64,000 nucleotides of DNA from Caldithrix abyssi DSM 13497 (GTDB taxonomy: Bacteria; Calditrichota; Calditrichia; Calditrichales; Calditrichaceae): contig NZ_CP018099.1 in the NCBI RefSeq assembly GCF_001886815.1, forward strand, positions 2,850,501 to 2,914,500, written 5' to 3'. Of the stretch, positions 27,257 to 36,353 are shown piece after piece (the stretch's first letter is position 1; every line of letters begins with the position of its first letter). The notes beneath the pieces are model-generated. The model saw only the letters and a list, made by a program, of their open reading frames with translations. It did not search any database and was not told the DNA's origin. The position numbers and the translations under genes were made by a program.

Positions 27257-27936
27257 TTTTCTTCTGCCATAATGATTAACTGCGCTTTGGCGTCATTCGC
27301 CCGATTTGATTTTTCGTATTTTTTGATGACTGTTTCAAAGGCCTTTTTGGCTTTATCTTTTTGCCCGGCTTTCAAAAAATTGCGTCCGGCCAGGTAAAGA
27401 TAGTTGGCGGCTTCCACAAAATCGGGCGCTGTTTTTTGAGCTTTAAGATAATATTCGGCCGCTTCCTGGTGCGCCCCGCGATGTTCCAGGCAGGCAGCGT
27501 AACCGGCCAAACCGGATGCCTTTAAGATTTTACTGCCATCGTAAGAATCGATGAACTTTTTAAAGGCCGCCTCGGCTTCCTCATATTTTCCCTGCTGGTA
27601 ATTGAGGTTGGCCAGCACAAAATAACCCTGGTCGGCGGCATCCGTGCCATCATAATCTTCCAACAATTGGTTCAAAAATTGTCTGGCTTTGGCGTAGTTC
27701 ATGTTTTGATATTCCACCTGCGCCAACCCCAGTAAGGTGGCGGCCTTCAGGTCGCGTGTTTGCTGATGATTCCGATAGAGAATGATCAAAATAATCAGCG
27801 CTAAAACAACGCCCACAACAATCATCACCTGCTTGGAATTTTCTTCTAAATAGGTCTTTGCGTTTAAAGCCGCCTCTACAAATTTATCTTCTTTCAATGC
27901 CTTTTTGGTGATCTTTTTCTTTTGTGGCTTTAACAT
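27253..27936 (-). CDS. Membrane-anchored TPR protein (YfgM-like)
   Basis: 227 residues: a Lys-rich cytoplasmic start, one membrane helix (about 37-56, VMIVVGVVLALIILIILY), then four to five tetratricopeptide repeats (for example YFVLANLNYQQGKYEEAEAA). This architecture matches YfgM/BamD-like envelope assembly factors, with the TPR domain outside the inner membrane. First gene of the long minus-strand run; AAGGAG precedes the ATG. The exact partner is unknown. Confidence 0.82.
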   Translation of the reverse strand: MLKPQKKKITKKALKEDKFVEAALNAKTYLEENSKQVMIVVGVVLALIILIILYRNHQQTRDLKAATLLGLAQVEYQNMNYAKARQFLNQLLEDYDGTDAADQGYFVLANLNYQQGKYEEAEAAFKKFIDSYDGSKILKASGLAGYAACLEHRGAHQEAAEYYLKAQKTAPDFVEAANYLYLAGRNFLKAGQKDKAKKAFETVIKKYEKSNRANDAKAQLIIMAEEK

Positions 27937-28694
27937 AAAAATCTCCTTCTTGACTTCGTTACAGGTTTTATTCTAAATAATTAAAAGTTACAAATTTAAA
28001 GACTGAACTAAATATAATCAAATTCAATTTTTAGACAAAACTTATTCTTTGTTTTTCCGGTGGTTTTTGCTGGGCGTGGGGATACTGGTTCATTTTATTG
28101 GGGGAAAGGCAGTGGTTGAGGGGGAACCGTTTTAACGGTTTGCGAATTTTCACAGGGCAGTTTTTTTCACAGTATAAGATAAATTGGACAAAGATAGCGG
28201 TTGAGCGCGGTTAACGGTGTGCCGGCTCTCTCGCCTTTTTGTGGGCGGGGCGCCATCGTTGTTCGAATTTTGTCCACCGTTTCAACGGTGTAAAAACGCA
28301 TAATGTACGGTATCATAAACGTGCCGTTGGAGAAGGCCGGAAAACCGTTTTAACGGTTTGCGGCGCCTTTCACCTTCCGTTTTTTAAACGCATTGAACAC
28401 CTAAAGCGACTCTGAAACCCGGAATCAATTTAACCCCAGCGAACACAGATATGACGCCGAAAGCGCCATGACCGTACATAAACATTTGGATTATTAAGAC
28501 AAGAATTGCTGCGCCGATCTCTAAAGGGCGCTACATCTTAATTTTCCCGGCGGCTTCCTCTTTACTGCCTACTGCTTACTGCTTACCGCATTCTGGCATG
28601 AATTTTTCTGCAGTTGTGAAAAAGAGATTAAAAGACAGGAAAAAACCTCCCTGTTTTTAAGTTCAGTCCATTCCCTGAATCCTCCTCCCGTTCG
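27937..28694. repeat. Gene-free spacer with three AACCGTT palindromes
   Basis: About 760 bp without a credible gene. It contains three members of the palindrome family: AACCGTTTTAACGGTT at 28125-28140, CACCGTTTCAACGGTG at 28275-28290 and AAACCGTTTTAACGGTTT at 28342-28359. Between 28563 and 28590 there is a short TACTGCTTACTGC-type simple repeat. The promoter of the TPR-argD run must lie near 27940-28000. Confidence 0.7.
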
Positions 28695-28767
28695 TGCCCC
28701 TGGAGAGATTCGAACTCCCGACACAAGGCTTAGGAAGCCTCTGCTCTATCCTCTGAGCTACAGGGGC
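28695..28767 (-). tRNA. tRNA-Arg (anticodon CCT)
   Basis: A 73-nt cloverleaf on the minus strand. Acceptor stem GCCCCTG / CAGGGGC, D-arm TAGCTCAGAGGATAGAGCA, anticodon loop TTCCTAA with CCT at positions 34-36, and T-arm GGGAGTTCGAATCTCTCC. The discriminator is A and CCA is not encoded. It reads AGG codons. Confidence 0.96.
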
Positions 28768-28786
28768 AATTTTCGCCTGCAAATTT

Positions 28787-28814
28787 AAATTAGAAACAGG
28801 TAGAATACAAACAA
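28787..28814 (-). promoter_or_regulatory. Possible sigma-70-like promoter of tRNA-Arg
   Basis: Read on the minus strand: TTGTTT (28809-28814), a 16-bp spacer, TAATTT (28787-28792), about 20 bp ahead of the tRNA 5' end. The hexamers match the consensus only moderately. Confidence 0.3.
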
Positions 28815-28970
28815 AAATTATTCGTTCCGATATTTTGAGGGGCTGAATTCATTCAGGTAGCAGCTATTTGCGTCAAATAATTGATCAAGCCGATTAAAAA
28901 ATCATCTCTGCTTAAGTTTATTTGGCTGCGGCTGTGCTGTCTTAGCGTGAACTCAAGTTATCATTTGGAA

Positions 28971-28999
28971 AAGTTGGCGGAATGGAAGTCCGCCAACTT
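28971..28999 (-). terminator. Terminator of the asnS-YHS lipoprotein unit
   Basis: 11-bp perfect stem AAGTTGGCGGA / TCCGCCAACTT with a 7-base loop, 15 bp after the YHS lipoprotein stop, followed on the minus strand by TTTT. Confidence 0.8.
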
Positions 29000-29014
29000 C
29001 ATATCATACAGAAT

Positions 29015-29392
29015 TTAGTGAGGGTCGTTCTCATTGTGCATGTGTTCATGGCCTTCTTCATGTTCGCCTTCTTTATGCATGCCTTCCATTTTTTCCATCC
29101 GTTCGTGTAAAGCGGCCAGCGTTTTTTCCGGATTGGCTTTAAAAGTATCCACACACTTCGGACCGCAAAAACCGTAAACTTTATCTGCATAGTGAACGGT
29201 ATCGGCAACTTCGGCGTCCGTTTTTAAAATCATTCCGCAGGCTGGACAGATATTGGTTTCCAGTTCTGCCAGCTTAAACTTGGCCTGCTCAACAGTCTGC
29301 GGCTGCTCCTGAACGGTTTGCTCCGCTTTCTCCTGCTTTTCGCAACCTAACAACAAAGCAACCGCAGCCGTTAATATAATGAAATACCTCAT
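29015..29392 (-). CDS. YHS-domain lipoprotein with His-rich tail
   Basis: 125-residue lipoprotein, probably metal-binding in the periplasm. Signal plus lipobox ALLLGC, a Glu/Gln-rich linker, then a YHS/TRASH-like domain: NICPACGMIL, DTVHYADKVYGFCGPKCVDTF and NPEKTLAAL. The tail is rich in His, Glu and Met (GEHEEGHEHMHNEN), as in copper or nickel handling proteins. RBS AGGAGG. Last gene of the asnS unit, 30 bp after apt and before a strong hairpin. The metal is unknown. Confidence 0.82.
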   Translation of the reverse strand: MRYFIILTAAVALLLGCEKQEKAEQTVQEQPQTVEQAKFKLAELETNICPACGMILKTDAEVADTVHYADKVYGFCGPKCVDTFKANPEKTLAALHERMEKMEGMHKEGEHEEGHEHMHNENDPH

Positions 29393-29422
29393 TTTGTTCC
29401 TCCTGCTTAATGAATTAGCCCA

Positions 29423-29950
29423 CTAAAATTTGATCAATGTTTGCACCGGATAGCCCTCTAACTTTTTAATCCCCTCTAAAAAGGTCAATTCGATTAAAAA
29501 GCAAATAGAAGCAATCTGTCCTCCACAGCGTTCGATTAATTGAGCGGCGGCCACAGCGGTTCCTCCGGTAGCCAATAAATCATCGATCAGTACTACTTTC
29601 TGTCCTGTTTTTACAGCATCCTGATGAATTTCCAGCGCATCCGTGCCATATTCCAATTCGTACGTTTCTTTAAACGTTTTGTATGGTAATTTTCCGGGCT
29701 TACGAATTGGTACAAACCCTTTGTTCAGCTTCAGAGCAAGAGCGGCGCCAAAAATAAAGCCGCGCGACTCCACAGCAGCAACTACATCAATATTTGTGTT
29801 CTTCAAGACATCTGCGAACAATTCAACGGAAAGAGCAAATAGCTCTGCGTTCTGAAGGACGGGCGTGATGTCTTTAAAAAGGATGCCCTCTTTTGGAAAA
29901 TCAGGCACATCCCGAATGGCATTCTTTATACGTTCCACTTTGTTTTCCAT
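29423..29950 (-). CDS. apt: Adenine phosphoribosyltransferase
   Basis: 175-residue salvage enzyme converting adenine and PRPP to AMP. Family features: IRDVPDFPKEGILFKDITP at the N-terminus, VESRGFIFGAALA, RKPGKLPYKT, and the PRPP-binding block VVLIDDLLATGGTAVAA. Normal length. ATG with AGGA 8 bp upstream; 16 bp after acyP in the same unit. Confidence 0.97.
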   Translation of the reverse strand: MENKVERIKNAIRDVPDFPKEGILFKDITPVLQNAELFALSVELFADVLKNTNIDVVAAVESRGFIFGAALALKLNKGFVPIRKPGKLPYKTFKETYELEYGTDALEIHQDAVKTGQKVVLIDDLLATGGTAVAAAQLIERCGGQIASICFLIELTFLEGIKKLEGYPVQTLIKF

Positions 29951-29966
29951 GCTCTAATTCCTTTAT

Positions 29967-30245
29967 TTAAAAAGCAATTTCAAATGAACGATATTTATCC
30001 GACGGTATATCCAGCTCTTCGATATCCATATCAACCACATAAGCAAAGCCAGGGCCGCGGTTCAGTTCCTGAATAAATTGATTCAAAACCGCTTCTTCGC
30101 CTTGCGCCAAGACTTCCACATTTCCATCTGGCAGATTGCGTACATAGCCCGTTAGCCCCAACTCACGGGCTGCCTGTCGGGCAAACCAGCGATAACCAAC
30201 GCCCTGTACGCGTCCTTTGACAATAATTTTTAGCGTCTTTTTCAT
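29967..30245 (-). CDS. acyP: Acylphosphatase
   Basis: 92-residue enzyme hydrolysing carboxyl-phosphate bonds. The signature GRVQGVGYRWFARQAARELG gives the catalytic Arg, and GYVRNLPDGNVEV gives the catalytic Asn. The ATG at 30243-30245 overlaps the stop of the LOG-like gene by 4 bp; the longer open frame to 30320 is rejected because [15 protein letters not shown] is the usual N-terminus. Confidence 0.95.
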   Translation of the reverse strand: MKKTLKIIVKGRVQGVGYRWFARQAARELGLTGYVRNLPDGNVEVLAQGEEAVLNQFIQELNRGPGFAYVVDMDIEELDIPSDKYRSFEIAF

Positions 30246-30700
30246 GCGATCATCGATAATAGTTTTTGCATGGCTTCTTCGGCAGATTGAGCCGTCGGCA
30301 TCGTCGGTTCCACATCCCACGTATAAATGCCAACCAACGGTTTTTCAAGCTGCAGAGCAAAAGCAATTTCGGAAAGCGTGCCGAACTTTCCATCAATGGC
30401 AATCAATCCTTCTGCCGCGCGCACCACCAGCAGGTTTCGCGCAATGCCCAATCCCGTTGGAATGGCCACCTGAATATAAGGATTCGCCTCGCTGGTGTCT
30501 TCCCCAAGCAAAATGCCAACTGTTAAGCCGCCCTGTTCTGCACATCCCCGGGCTGCGGCCTCCATAATTCCGCCGCGCCCGCCGCACACCAGGCCATAAC
30601 TATTTTTAGCAATCAACCGCCCTACCTGATAGGCAATCTCTTCCAGTTCCGGCGTAGCGTCCCTCCCGCCGATCACACCAATAAGCTTTTTCATCATCAC
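30242..30700 (-). CDS. TIGR00725-type LOG/lysine decarboxylase-like protein
   Basis: 152-residue Rossmann-like protein of the TIGR00725/LOG superfamily, related to phosphoribohydrolases that release bases from nucleoside monophosphates. It shows [13 protein letters not shown], a nucleotide-binding [14 protein letters not shown] and [15 protein letters not shown]. The usual catalytic PGGxGTxxE motif reads DGKFGTLSE, so activity is uncertain. It is coupled to asnS (4-bp overlap upstream) and acyP (4-bp overlap downstream). A nucleotide-salvage role would fit the neighbour apt. Confidence 0.85.
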   Translation of the reverse strand: MMMKKLIGVIGGRDATPELEEIAYQVGRLIAKNSYGLVCGGRGGIMEAAARGCAEQGGLTVGILLGEDTSEANPYIQVAIPTGLGIARNLLVVRAAEGLIAIDGKFGTLSEIAFALQLEKPLVGIYTWDVEPTMPTAQSAEEAMQKLLSMIA

Positions 30701-31992
30701 GGATAAATTCTTTGCAACAATCGTGGAAACGGAATGGTCTCGCGCACGTGTTTGGTTCCGGTAATCCAGGCTACCGTTCGCTCGATGCCCAGACCAAAAC
30801 CGGCGTGCGGAACGGATCCGTATTTACGCAAATCCAGATACCATTCAAAATCTTTCTCATCTAAGTTGTGCTCGCGAATACGCTGCAATAAGGTGTCGTA
30901 ATCATCTTCACGCTGCGAACCGCCAATGATTTCGCCGTAACCTTCAGGCGCCAGCATATCCATGGCCAGCGCAAATTGCGGTTCTTGCGGATCGCGTTTC
31001 ATGTAAAAAGCCTTTATTTCCGCCGGATAGTGGTGAATTATAACCGGCTTGTCAAATTCTTCCGACAAAATCGTTTCATCTGCCCCGCCAAAGTCATCGC
31101 CATACGGAAAATCAACGCCATGTTTCTTCAATATTTCAACCGCTTCATTGTAGTGAATTTTAGGAAACGGCGGAACGGTGTTCTCCAGTATCTTCGTATC
31201 GCGCTCCAGTGTTTCCAGCTCTGCCCTGCGATTTTTCAAAACGGTCTGCACGATGTACGAAACGAATTCTTCTGCCAGCTGCATGTCGTCCTGCAGGTCA
31301 AAATAGGCCACCTCCGGCTCGATCATCCAGAACTCGGTCAGATGCCGACGCGTTTTGGATTTTTCGGCACGAAAGGTCGGGCCAAAACAGTACACGCGCC
31401 CAAAGGCCATACAGGCTGCTTCGGCATATAACTGCCCGCTTTGCGTCAAATAGGCCGGCGATCCGAAATAGTCGGTCTTAAAAAGCGTGGTAGTGCCTTC
31501 CGCCGCATTAGGCGTAAAGATAGGCGAATCCACCAGAACAAAATCGCGCTCGTTAAAAAATTGACGGGCGGCATTTATAATTTCATGACGAATGCGCAGG
31601 ATGGCATGCTGCCGTTTGGAGCGAATCCACAAATGACGGTGATCCATCAAAAAATCAATACCGTGCTCTTTTTTAGTAATGGGATAATCCTTTGCGATTT
31701 GCACTATTTCAATATCAGAAACGTGCATTTCGTAGCCCAGGGGCGAACGTTTGTCCGCAACCAGTTTACCGGTTACAATCAAAGAAGATTCCTGCGTCAG
31801 CAGTTCCGTCTTTTCAAATACTTCGTCAGATACCTCGCTTTTAACTACCACGCATTGAATAATTGCTGAACCGTCGCGCACGAGCAAAAAGCGCACCTTT
31901 CCGCTCGATCGCATGTTGTACAGCCAACCTTTTATGGTTACTTCCTGATTTTCGTACTGGGCCGATTGACTGATTCGGATAACAGGTTTCAT
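30697..31992 (-). CDS. asnS: Asparaginyl-tRNA synthetase
   Basis: 431-residue class II synthetase that charges tRNA-Asn. An N-terminal OB-fold anticodon-binding domain ([20 protein letters not shown]) is followed by the catalytic core with motif 2 ([19 protein letters not shown]) and motif 3 ([15 protein letters not shown]). The length fits AsnRS and not the longer bacterial AspRS. RBS AGGAAGGA. First gene of the asnS-LOG-acyP-apt-YHS unit. Confidence 0.96.
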   Translation of the reverse strand: MKPVIRISQSAQYENQEVTIKGWLYNMRSSGKVRFLLVRDGSAIIQCVVVKSEVSDEVFEKTELLTQESSLIVTGKLVADKRSPLGYEMHVSDIEIVQIAKDYPITKKEHGIDFLMDHRHLWIRSKRQHAILRIRHEIINAARQFFNERDFVLVDSPIFTPNAAEGTTTLFKTDYFGSPAYLTQSGQLYAEAACMAFGRVYCFGPTFRAEKSKTRRHLTEFWMIEPEVAYFDLQDDMQLAEEFVSYIVQTVLKNRRAELETLERDTKILENTVPPFPKIHYNEAVEILKKHGVDFPYGDDFGGADETILSEEFDKPVIIHHYPAEIKAFYMKRDPQEPQFALAMDMLAPEGYGEIIGGSQREDDYDTLLQRIREHNLDEKDFEWYLDLRKYGSVPHAGFGLGIERTVAWITGTKHVRETIPFPRLLQRIYP

Positions 31993-32091
31993 AGATCGAA
32001 TCCTTCCTATTCTGTTTCTGCTGCTGTCATCAAATTAGAGTTTCAAATATAAGCAAGGCTTTAAATTTAAGCAAGAATTGTACATCGCCGG

Positions 32092-33108
32092 TTAATCGAC
32101 TTTCTTCTCACTGCTAAGAAACTTTTCCAATAAAGCGATATCGTCAGCCGAACCGATATAAAGCGGCGTTCTTTGATGCAATTCTTTTGGCACCACCTCT
32201 AAAATGCGCTGTTTGCCGTCAATGGCCCGTCCTCCTGCCTGTTCAACGATAAAAGCCAGCGGATTCGCTTCGTAAAGAAGGCGCAATTTACCTTTCGGCG
32301 CCTTCTTGCTCGGCGGATATAAAAAGATGCCGCCGTACAGCAGGTTTCGGTGAAAATCGCTGACCAGAGAACCGATATAGCGGGAATTCATCGGACGGTT
32401 TGTGTCGCCATCCACCTGTTTAATGTAGCGCACATACTGCTTGACCGGCTCATCCCAGAACTCAAAATAACTCTCATTGATGCTGTAAATTTTCCCCTTT
32501 TTAGGTGTTTTAATATTGGGATGAGAAAGAACAAATTCTCCGTAACTGGGATCCAAGGTAAATCCATATACGCCATTGCCCGTGGTGTAAACCAGCATGG
32601 TGCTGGATCCGTAAATAACATATCCTGCGCAAATTTGTTTAAGCCCCTGCTGCAAACAATCCTTTACGCTGCCCGGCCTTCCTTCTGGCGTAACGCGATG
32701 GTAAACGGAAAAAATGGTGCCCACGCTAACATTGGCGTCAATATTGGACGATCCGTCCAGTGGATCAAAAACGACCACGTACTTACCCAGCGGATATTCA
32801 TCCGGGATGGGAATGATATCGTCGGATTCTTCGGAAGCCATCACACAGGTGTGGCCATTGTGATCCAGTGCTTTGATTAACGTTTCGTTCGCAAATTGAT
32901 CCAGTTTTTTTACAACTTCTCCCTGCACGTTAACGCTACCCGTCTCCCCTAAAATATCCATCAATCCAGCCTTATTTACATGATAGGAGATTAACTTGGA
33001 CGCAAATGCAATATCGTTCATCAAATCCGTAAATTTACCGGTGGCGGTTGGATATTTACGTTGTTCCTCAATAATGTGACGTGTTAAGGTAATAATTTTA
33101 CCACTCAT
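32092..33108 (-). CDS. fbp: Fructose-1,6-bisphosphatase, class I
   Basis: 338-residue gluconeogenic phosphatase producing fructose 6-phosphate. The metal-binding block [20 protein letters not shown] is intact, together with ASEESDD upstream, [16 protein letters not shown] and, near the C-terminus, [26 protein letters not shown] precedes the ATG. It appears monocistronic, 99 bp upstream of asnS on the same strand. Confidence 0.97.
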   Translation of the reverse strand: MSGKIITLTRHIIEEQRKYPTATGKFTDLMNDIAFASKLISYHVNKAGLMDILGETGSVNVQGEVVKKLDQFANETLIKALDHNGHTCVMASEESDDIIPIPDEYPLGKYVVVFDPLDGSSNIDANVSVGTIFSVYHRVTPEGRPGSVKDCLQQGLKQICAGYVIYGSSTMLVYTTGNGVYGFTLDPSYGEFVLSHPNIKTPKKGKIYSINESYFEFWDEPVKQYVRYIKQVDGDTNRPMNSRYIGSLVSDFHRNLLYGGIFLYPPSKKAPKGKLRLLYEANPLAFIVEQAGGRAIDGKQRILEVVPKELHQRTPLYIGSADDIALLEKFLSSEKKVD

Positions 33109-33365
33109 ACCATACTCCCCATATTTTCAGTTTTAAAGACAAAAAGATAGCAATAATTTATGAAAAAAATATTTAAAGATAAATGGTTATTTTACATTTT
33201 TTATTTTTTTTTGAATTTAAAAGATAAAAACACAGCCTCGCCGCCCAATAAGCACAACCCGCCCACACACCGTATAATAATTCGTAATTCATAATTTTTA
33301 ATGTTGCCCCCAAAACGCCTTTAGCGATTAACCAGTTAACGATTCAATGACTAACGTCAGCTTCC

Positions 33366-34823
33366 CTATTTTAACTCCAGTTCCTTGCACATGCGATGGA
33401 AATTGGGCGGAGCCAGGCCTAAGAGACGCGCGGCCTGGGCGTCGCTGGCAGCGCGTTTTCGCACAAATTCGAAATATTTTTTTCTAAACGCTCGTTCGAT
33501 CTCGCGCCAGGGCGTAATATGGATCGGGTCCCACTCAAAACCATTCTCAGAATCAACGGCAGCTCTGCTCTTCGGCGCAAGCCCCAGCGAATCTTTCACG
33601 TCGCTCACATCGATCATACCATCGACATTGTAAAGCAAACGCTGAACCACATTCTGCAGCTGACGTACATTGCCCGGCCAGTCAAATCCCTGTAAATAAT
33701 CCATGGCCGACGAGGAGATTTGGGGAACGTCAACGCCCATGGTGTGCGCAAAATGCTTAAAAAAGTGTTCGAGGAGAAGCGGAATATCTTCTTTGCGTTC
33801 TCGCAGGGGGGGAATGTACAGGTTAATCACATTCAAACGATAAAAGAGATCTTCGCGAAATGTTTTTTGCTGAACCGCGCTGATCAGATCTTTGTTGGTT
33901 GCGGCCACAACGCGCACATCCACTTTAACCTTATCCGTCCGACCAATTTTATCGATCTCTCCATCCTGCAATACGCGCAACAGTTTCACCTGAGCCGAAA
34001 TGGGCAGCTCCCCGATCTCATCCAGAAAGAGCGTCCCCTGATTGGCCGCCTCGAACAGGCCGATTTTTTTCTCCACGGCGCCAGTAAAAGATCCTTTTTC
34101 AAAGCCGAACAGTTCGCTTTCAATCAAATCGTGGGGTAAACTGCCGCAATTGATGGTCAAAAACTTTTCGAAACGACGCCGGCTTAAATAGTGCAAATGT
34201 GTGGCGACCAATTCTTTTCCCGTTCCGCTTTCCCCTAAAATCAAAACCGTGGCCTCCTGCTGGGCGATTTTAGCGATTTTGCTTCGTAAAGCTCGCATCG
34301 CCTCCGATTCGCCGATAAGCGCTTTTTGTTGTAACAACTCTTCAATCGATTGCTCCAATTTCCGCTTGGAAGACTGCTCCTTTTTAAGCAAACGCCGCTT
34401 TTCGAATGCATTGAGAATGCTGAGAATAAAATCCGTGGGTTGATAGATAAAATCCTCAATATCGCCGGGATATTTGGTGCAATACCACATGGCGCCGGCC
34501 TCAATCAGGCGATTGGCAAAATCGAAATCCGTGATGTTAACCGTCATTTTGGTGATTACAATAATCTGAAGCGTGGCATCCACCTCTTTAATTTTACGGA
34601 TCAAATTTTCGCCCGTAATGCCGCCCAGCAACTGATAGTCCATGATGACCACATCAAAATAATTAGGCGATTTTTTCAACGCCTCCAGCGCAGATTGCCC
34701 GTCGGCAACAATCTTTTTAATACGAATTTGATCGGATAACGGCGCAATCGTTTTCTGTACGCGTTTGACGTCATATTCCTCGTCTTCAATTAACAGAATA
34801 TTTATTTTTTGATTAAATTGCAT
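33366..34823 (-). CDS. Sigma-54-dependent response regulator (NtrC type)
   Basis: 485-residue transcription activator. A receiver domain (ILLIEDEEYDVK; phospho-acceptor near D62 in VVIMDYQLL) is followed by an AAA+ domain with Walker A LGESGTGKE, sigma-54 contact loop GSFTGA (Gly-Ser instead of the usual Gly-Ala), Walker B GTLFLDEIGELP and the R-finger region. It ends in a Fis-type helix-turn-helix (AQAARLLGLAPPNFHRMCKE). I start at the Met at 34823, ahead of QFNQKINILLIED. The gene overlaps the histidine kinase stop and is the output of the three-gene sensory operon. Confidence 0.93.
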   Translation of the reverse strand: MQFNQKINILLIEDEEYDVKRVQKTIAPLSDQIRIKKIVADGQSALEALKKSPNYFDVVIMDYQLLGGITGENLIRKIKEVDATLQIIVITKMTVNITDFDFANRLIEAGAMWYCTKYPGDIEDFIYQPTDFILSILNAFEKRRLLKKEQSSKRKLEQSIEELLQQKALIGESEAMRALRSKIAKIAQQEATVLILGESGTGKELVATHLHYLSRRRFEKFLTINCGSLPHDLIESELFGFEKGSFTGAVEKKIGLFEAANQGTLFLDEIGELPISAQVKLLRVLQDGEIDKIGRTDKVKVDVRVVAATNKDLISAVQQKTFREDLFYRLNVINLYIPPLRERKEDIPLLLEHFFKHFAHTMGVDVPQISSSAMDYLQGFDWPGNVRQLQNVVQRLLYNVDGMIDVSDVKDSLGLAPKSRAAVDSENGFEWDPIHITPWREIERAFRKKYFEFVRKRAASDAQAARLLGLAPPNFHRMCKELELK

Positions 34824-36348
34824 GTTGTGTCCCCTCATTCTTTTCATGTGTGCCAGGCGCCTTACGGCTTATTTTACCAAAAGGAATAAAAATGATGAAA
34901 CTCGCTCCGCCTGCTGAACTATTTTCCGCCGAAATCTTCCATCCGCAGCGCAAAGCGATCTGATACGACAGATAGCATCCATAGCCCGTTCGGCGCCCCT
35001 CTTCTTTGGTAGAAATATTCTCCAGAAACAGGCGCTGAATGCCGTCTGCTTCCTTGCCCAGTAAATCCTCTCTAATTCCTTTTCCATTATCGCTAATCCG
35101 AATGCTCCCCAATTGGTTTTGCGCATCGTAATGCGATTGAATTTCAACATGGATGGTCTCAACCTTGCTGTGATCAATCGCATTTTGAATGAGCGGCTCG
35201 ATAATTTCCCACACCACAAACTCATTGATATTGACCAGCGGAAGGCGATCATCAAGTTTTAACGTAAACTGAACCGCCTCGCTTTGACTGGAAGTTCTTT
35301 GAAAAATAGCATCCACAATAAAACGAATGACGCCGTTCAAATCGGTTTTGAATATCGGACTTCGAATGGTTTGTAAGGGCGGATCGTACCACTTCATATC
35401 GTAAATAACGCGGCTGATAAAATTGGCGTACTGGCTGATTCGATGACGAATATCCTCAAAATTATTTGGATTCAGGTTGCGCAGGTCTTCTTTAATAAAA
35501 CCCATTATCTTTTCTGCTTTATGATGTGTGTGATAAATCCTTTTGGTAAACAACGCCTCTTTTTGATGCGCAATATGTTCTTTAATATATCTTTCCCGTT
35601 CTTTAAATAACAACTGTTGCGCTTCATCTCTTTCGCGGACGGTATAAGCCGAAATATAAAACATGGCCAGCAAACCAAAAAGAATTAAAGCCGAAAAAAT
35701 CAATGCCGTTTCATCATAATTGGACGTAATTTGAGTCGTAATAAAACCGAAGTCCGGTTTTATGCGCATGAAAAGCGCGCCAAAATATTCGCCCCGCGGA
35801 ACCAGAGGTACAAAAACCTTGTAAACCTGGCCTTCTTCCAGACTTAAAATTTGCTCTTTCCGGCGGATATTTTCCTCCAGCTCTTTGTAAAGCCCAATGG
35901 CCTCGTCGTGCACGTGTTCGGTCTGCAACAATCGGGGATTATCCAGATAAAAAAAATCAAACAAAGACTGACCGTTATCAATGGCATAGTACTGGCCCTC
36001 AATTTCGCCCAATAAACAAACTTCCTGAATATTGCGTTGAAGAATTTGTTGGGAAAAGATGATATTAAACGCCTGGATTAACTCGCGACGTTCCTCCGCG
36101 CTGTATGTTTTTTTAGTCGGATTGGTCTCCATCAACAGTTCGATAGATGTCGATGTTAAATTAGCTATTTTCTCGGCCGAATCCAGCTTGTACCAATTTT
36201 CGGTTTGATCAATTAAATGATGCAACGAAACTTTATTGATGTAAGAAACAAGCAACTGAAAGAAAATAAGCACCATAAACAAAACGGCCAGATGCTTCCA
36301 TTCAAAATGATACTTTTTAAATTGTTCGAATAATTTACGTTTCATCAT
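34813..36348 (-). CDS. Membrane sensor histidine kinase
   Basis: About 511 residues: membrane helix near 20-40, an extracytoplasmic sensor of about 170 residues, a second helix (ALIFSALILFGLLAMFYIS), a coiled coil, a dimerisation region, and an ATPase domain with N-box EIIEPLIQNAIDHS, G1 ISDNGKGI and G2-like GYGCYLSYQIAL. The usual H-E-[LIV]-[RK]-x-P phospho-site is absent; His residues in IYHTHHKAEKIMGF are the candidates. ATG near 36348 follows GAAAGAG; the frame is open to a TTG at 36357. It is sandwiched between the binding protein and the sigma-54 regulator genes. Confidence 0.88.
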   Translation of the reverse strand: MMKRKLFEQFKKYHFEWKHLAVLFMVLIFFQLLVSYINKVSLHHLIDQTENWYKLDSAEKIANLTSTSIELLMETNPTKKTYSAEERRELIQAFNIIFSQQILQRNIQEVCLLGEIEGQYYAIDNGQSLFDFFYLDNPRLLQTEHVHDEAIGLYKELEENIRRKEQILSLEEGQVYKVFVPLVPRGEYFGALFMRIKPDFGFITTQITSNYDETALIFSALILFGLLAMFYISAYTVRERDEAQQLLFKERERYIKEHIAHQKEALFTKRIYHTHHKAEKIMGFIKEDLRNLNPNNFEDIRHRISQYANFISRVIYDMKWYDPPLQTIRSPIFKTDLNGVIRFIVDAIFQRTSSQSEAVQFTLKLDDRLPLVNINEFVVWEIIEPLIQNAIDHSKVETIHVEIQSHYDAQNQLGSIRISDNGKGIREDLLGKEADGIQRLFLENISTKEEGRRTGYGCYLSYQIALRCGWKISAENSSAGGASFIIFIPFGKISRKAPGTHEKNEGTQHAI

Positions 36349-36353
36349 CTCTT

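Noticed and set aside
28560-28600. TACTGCTTACTGC simple repeat
   Set aside because: Short and likely part of ordinary dispersed spacer text; no coding or structural meaning could be assigned.
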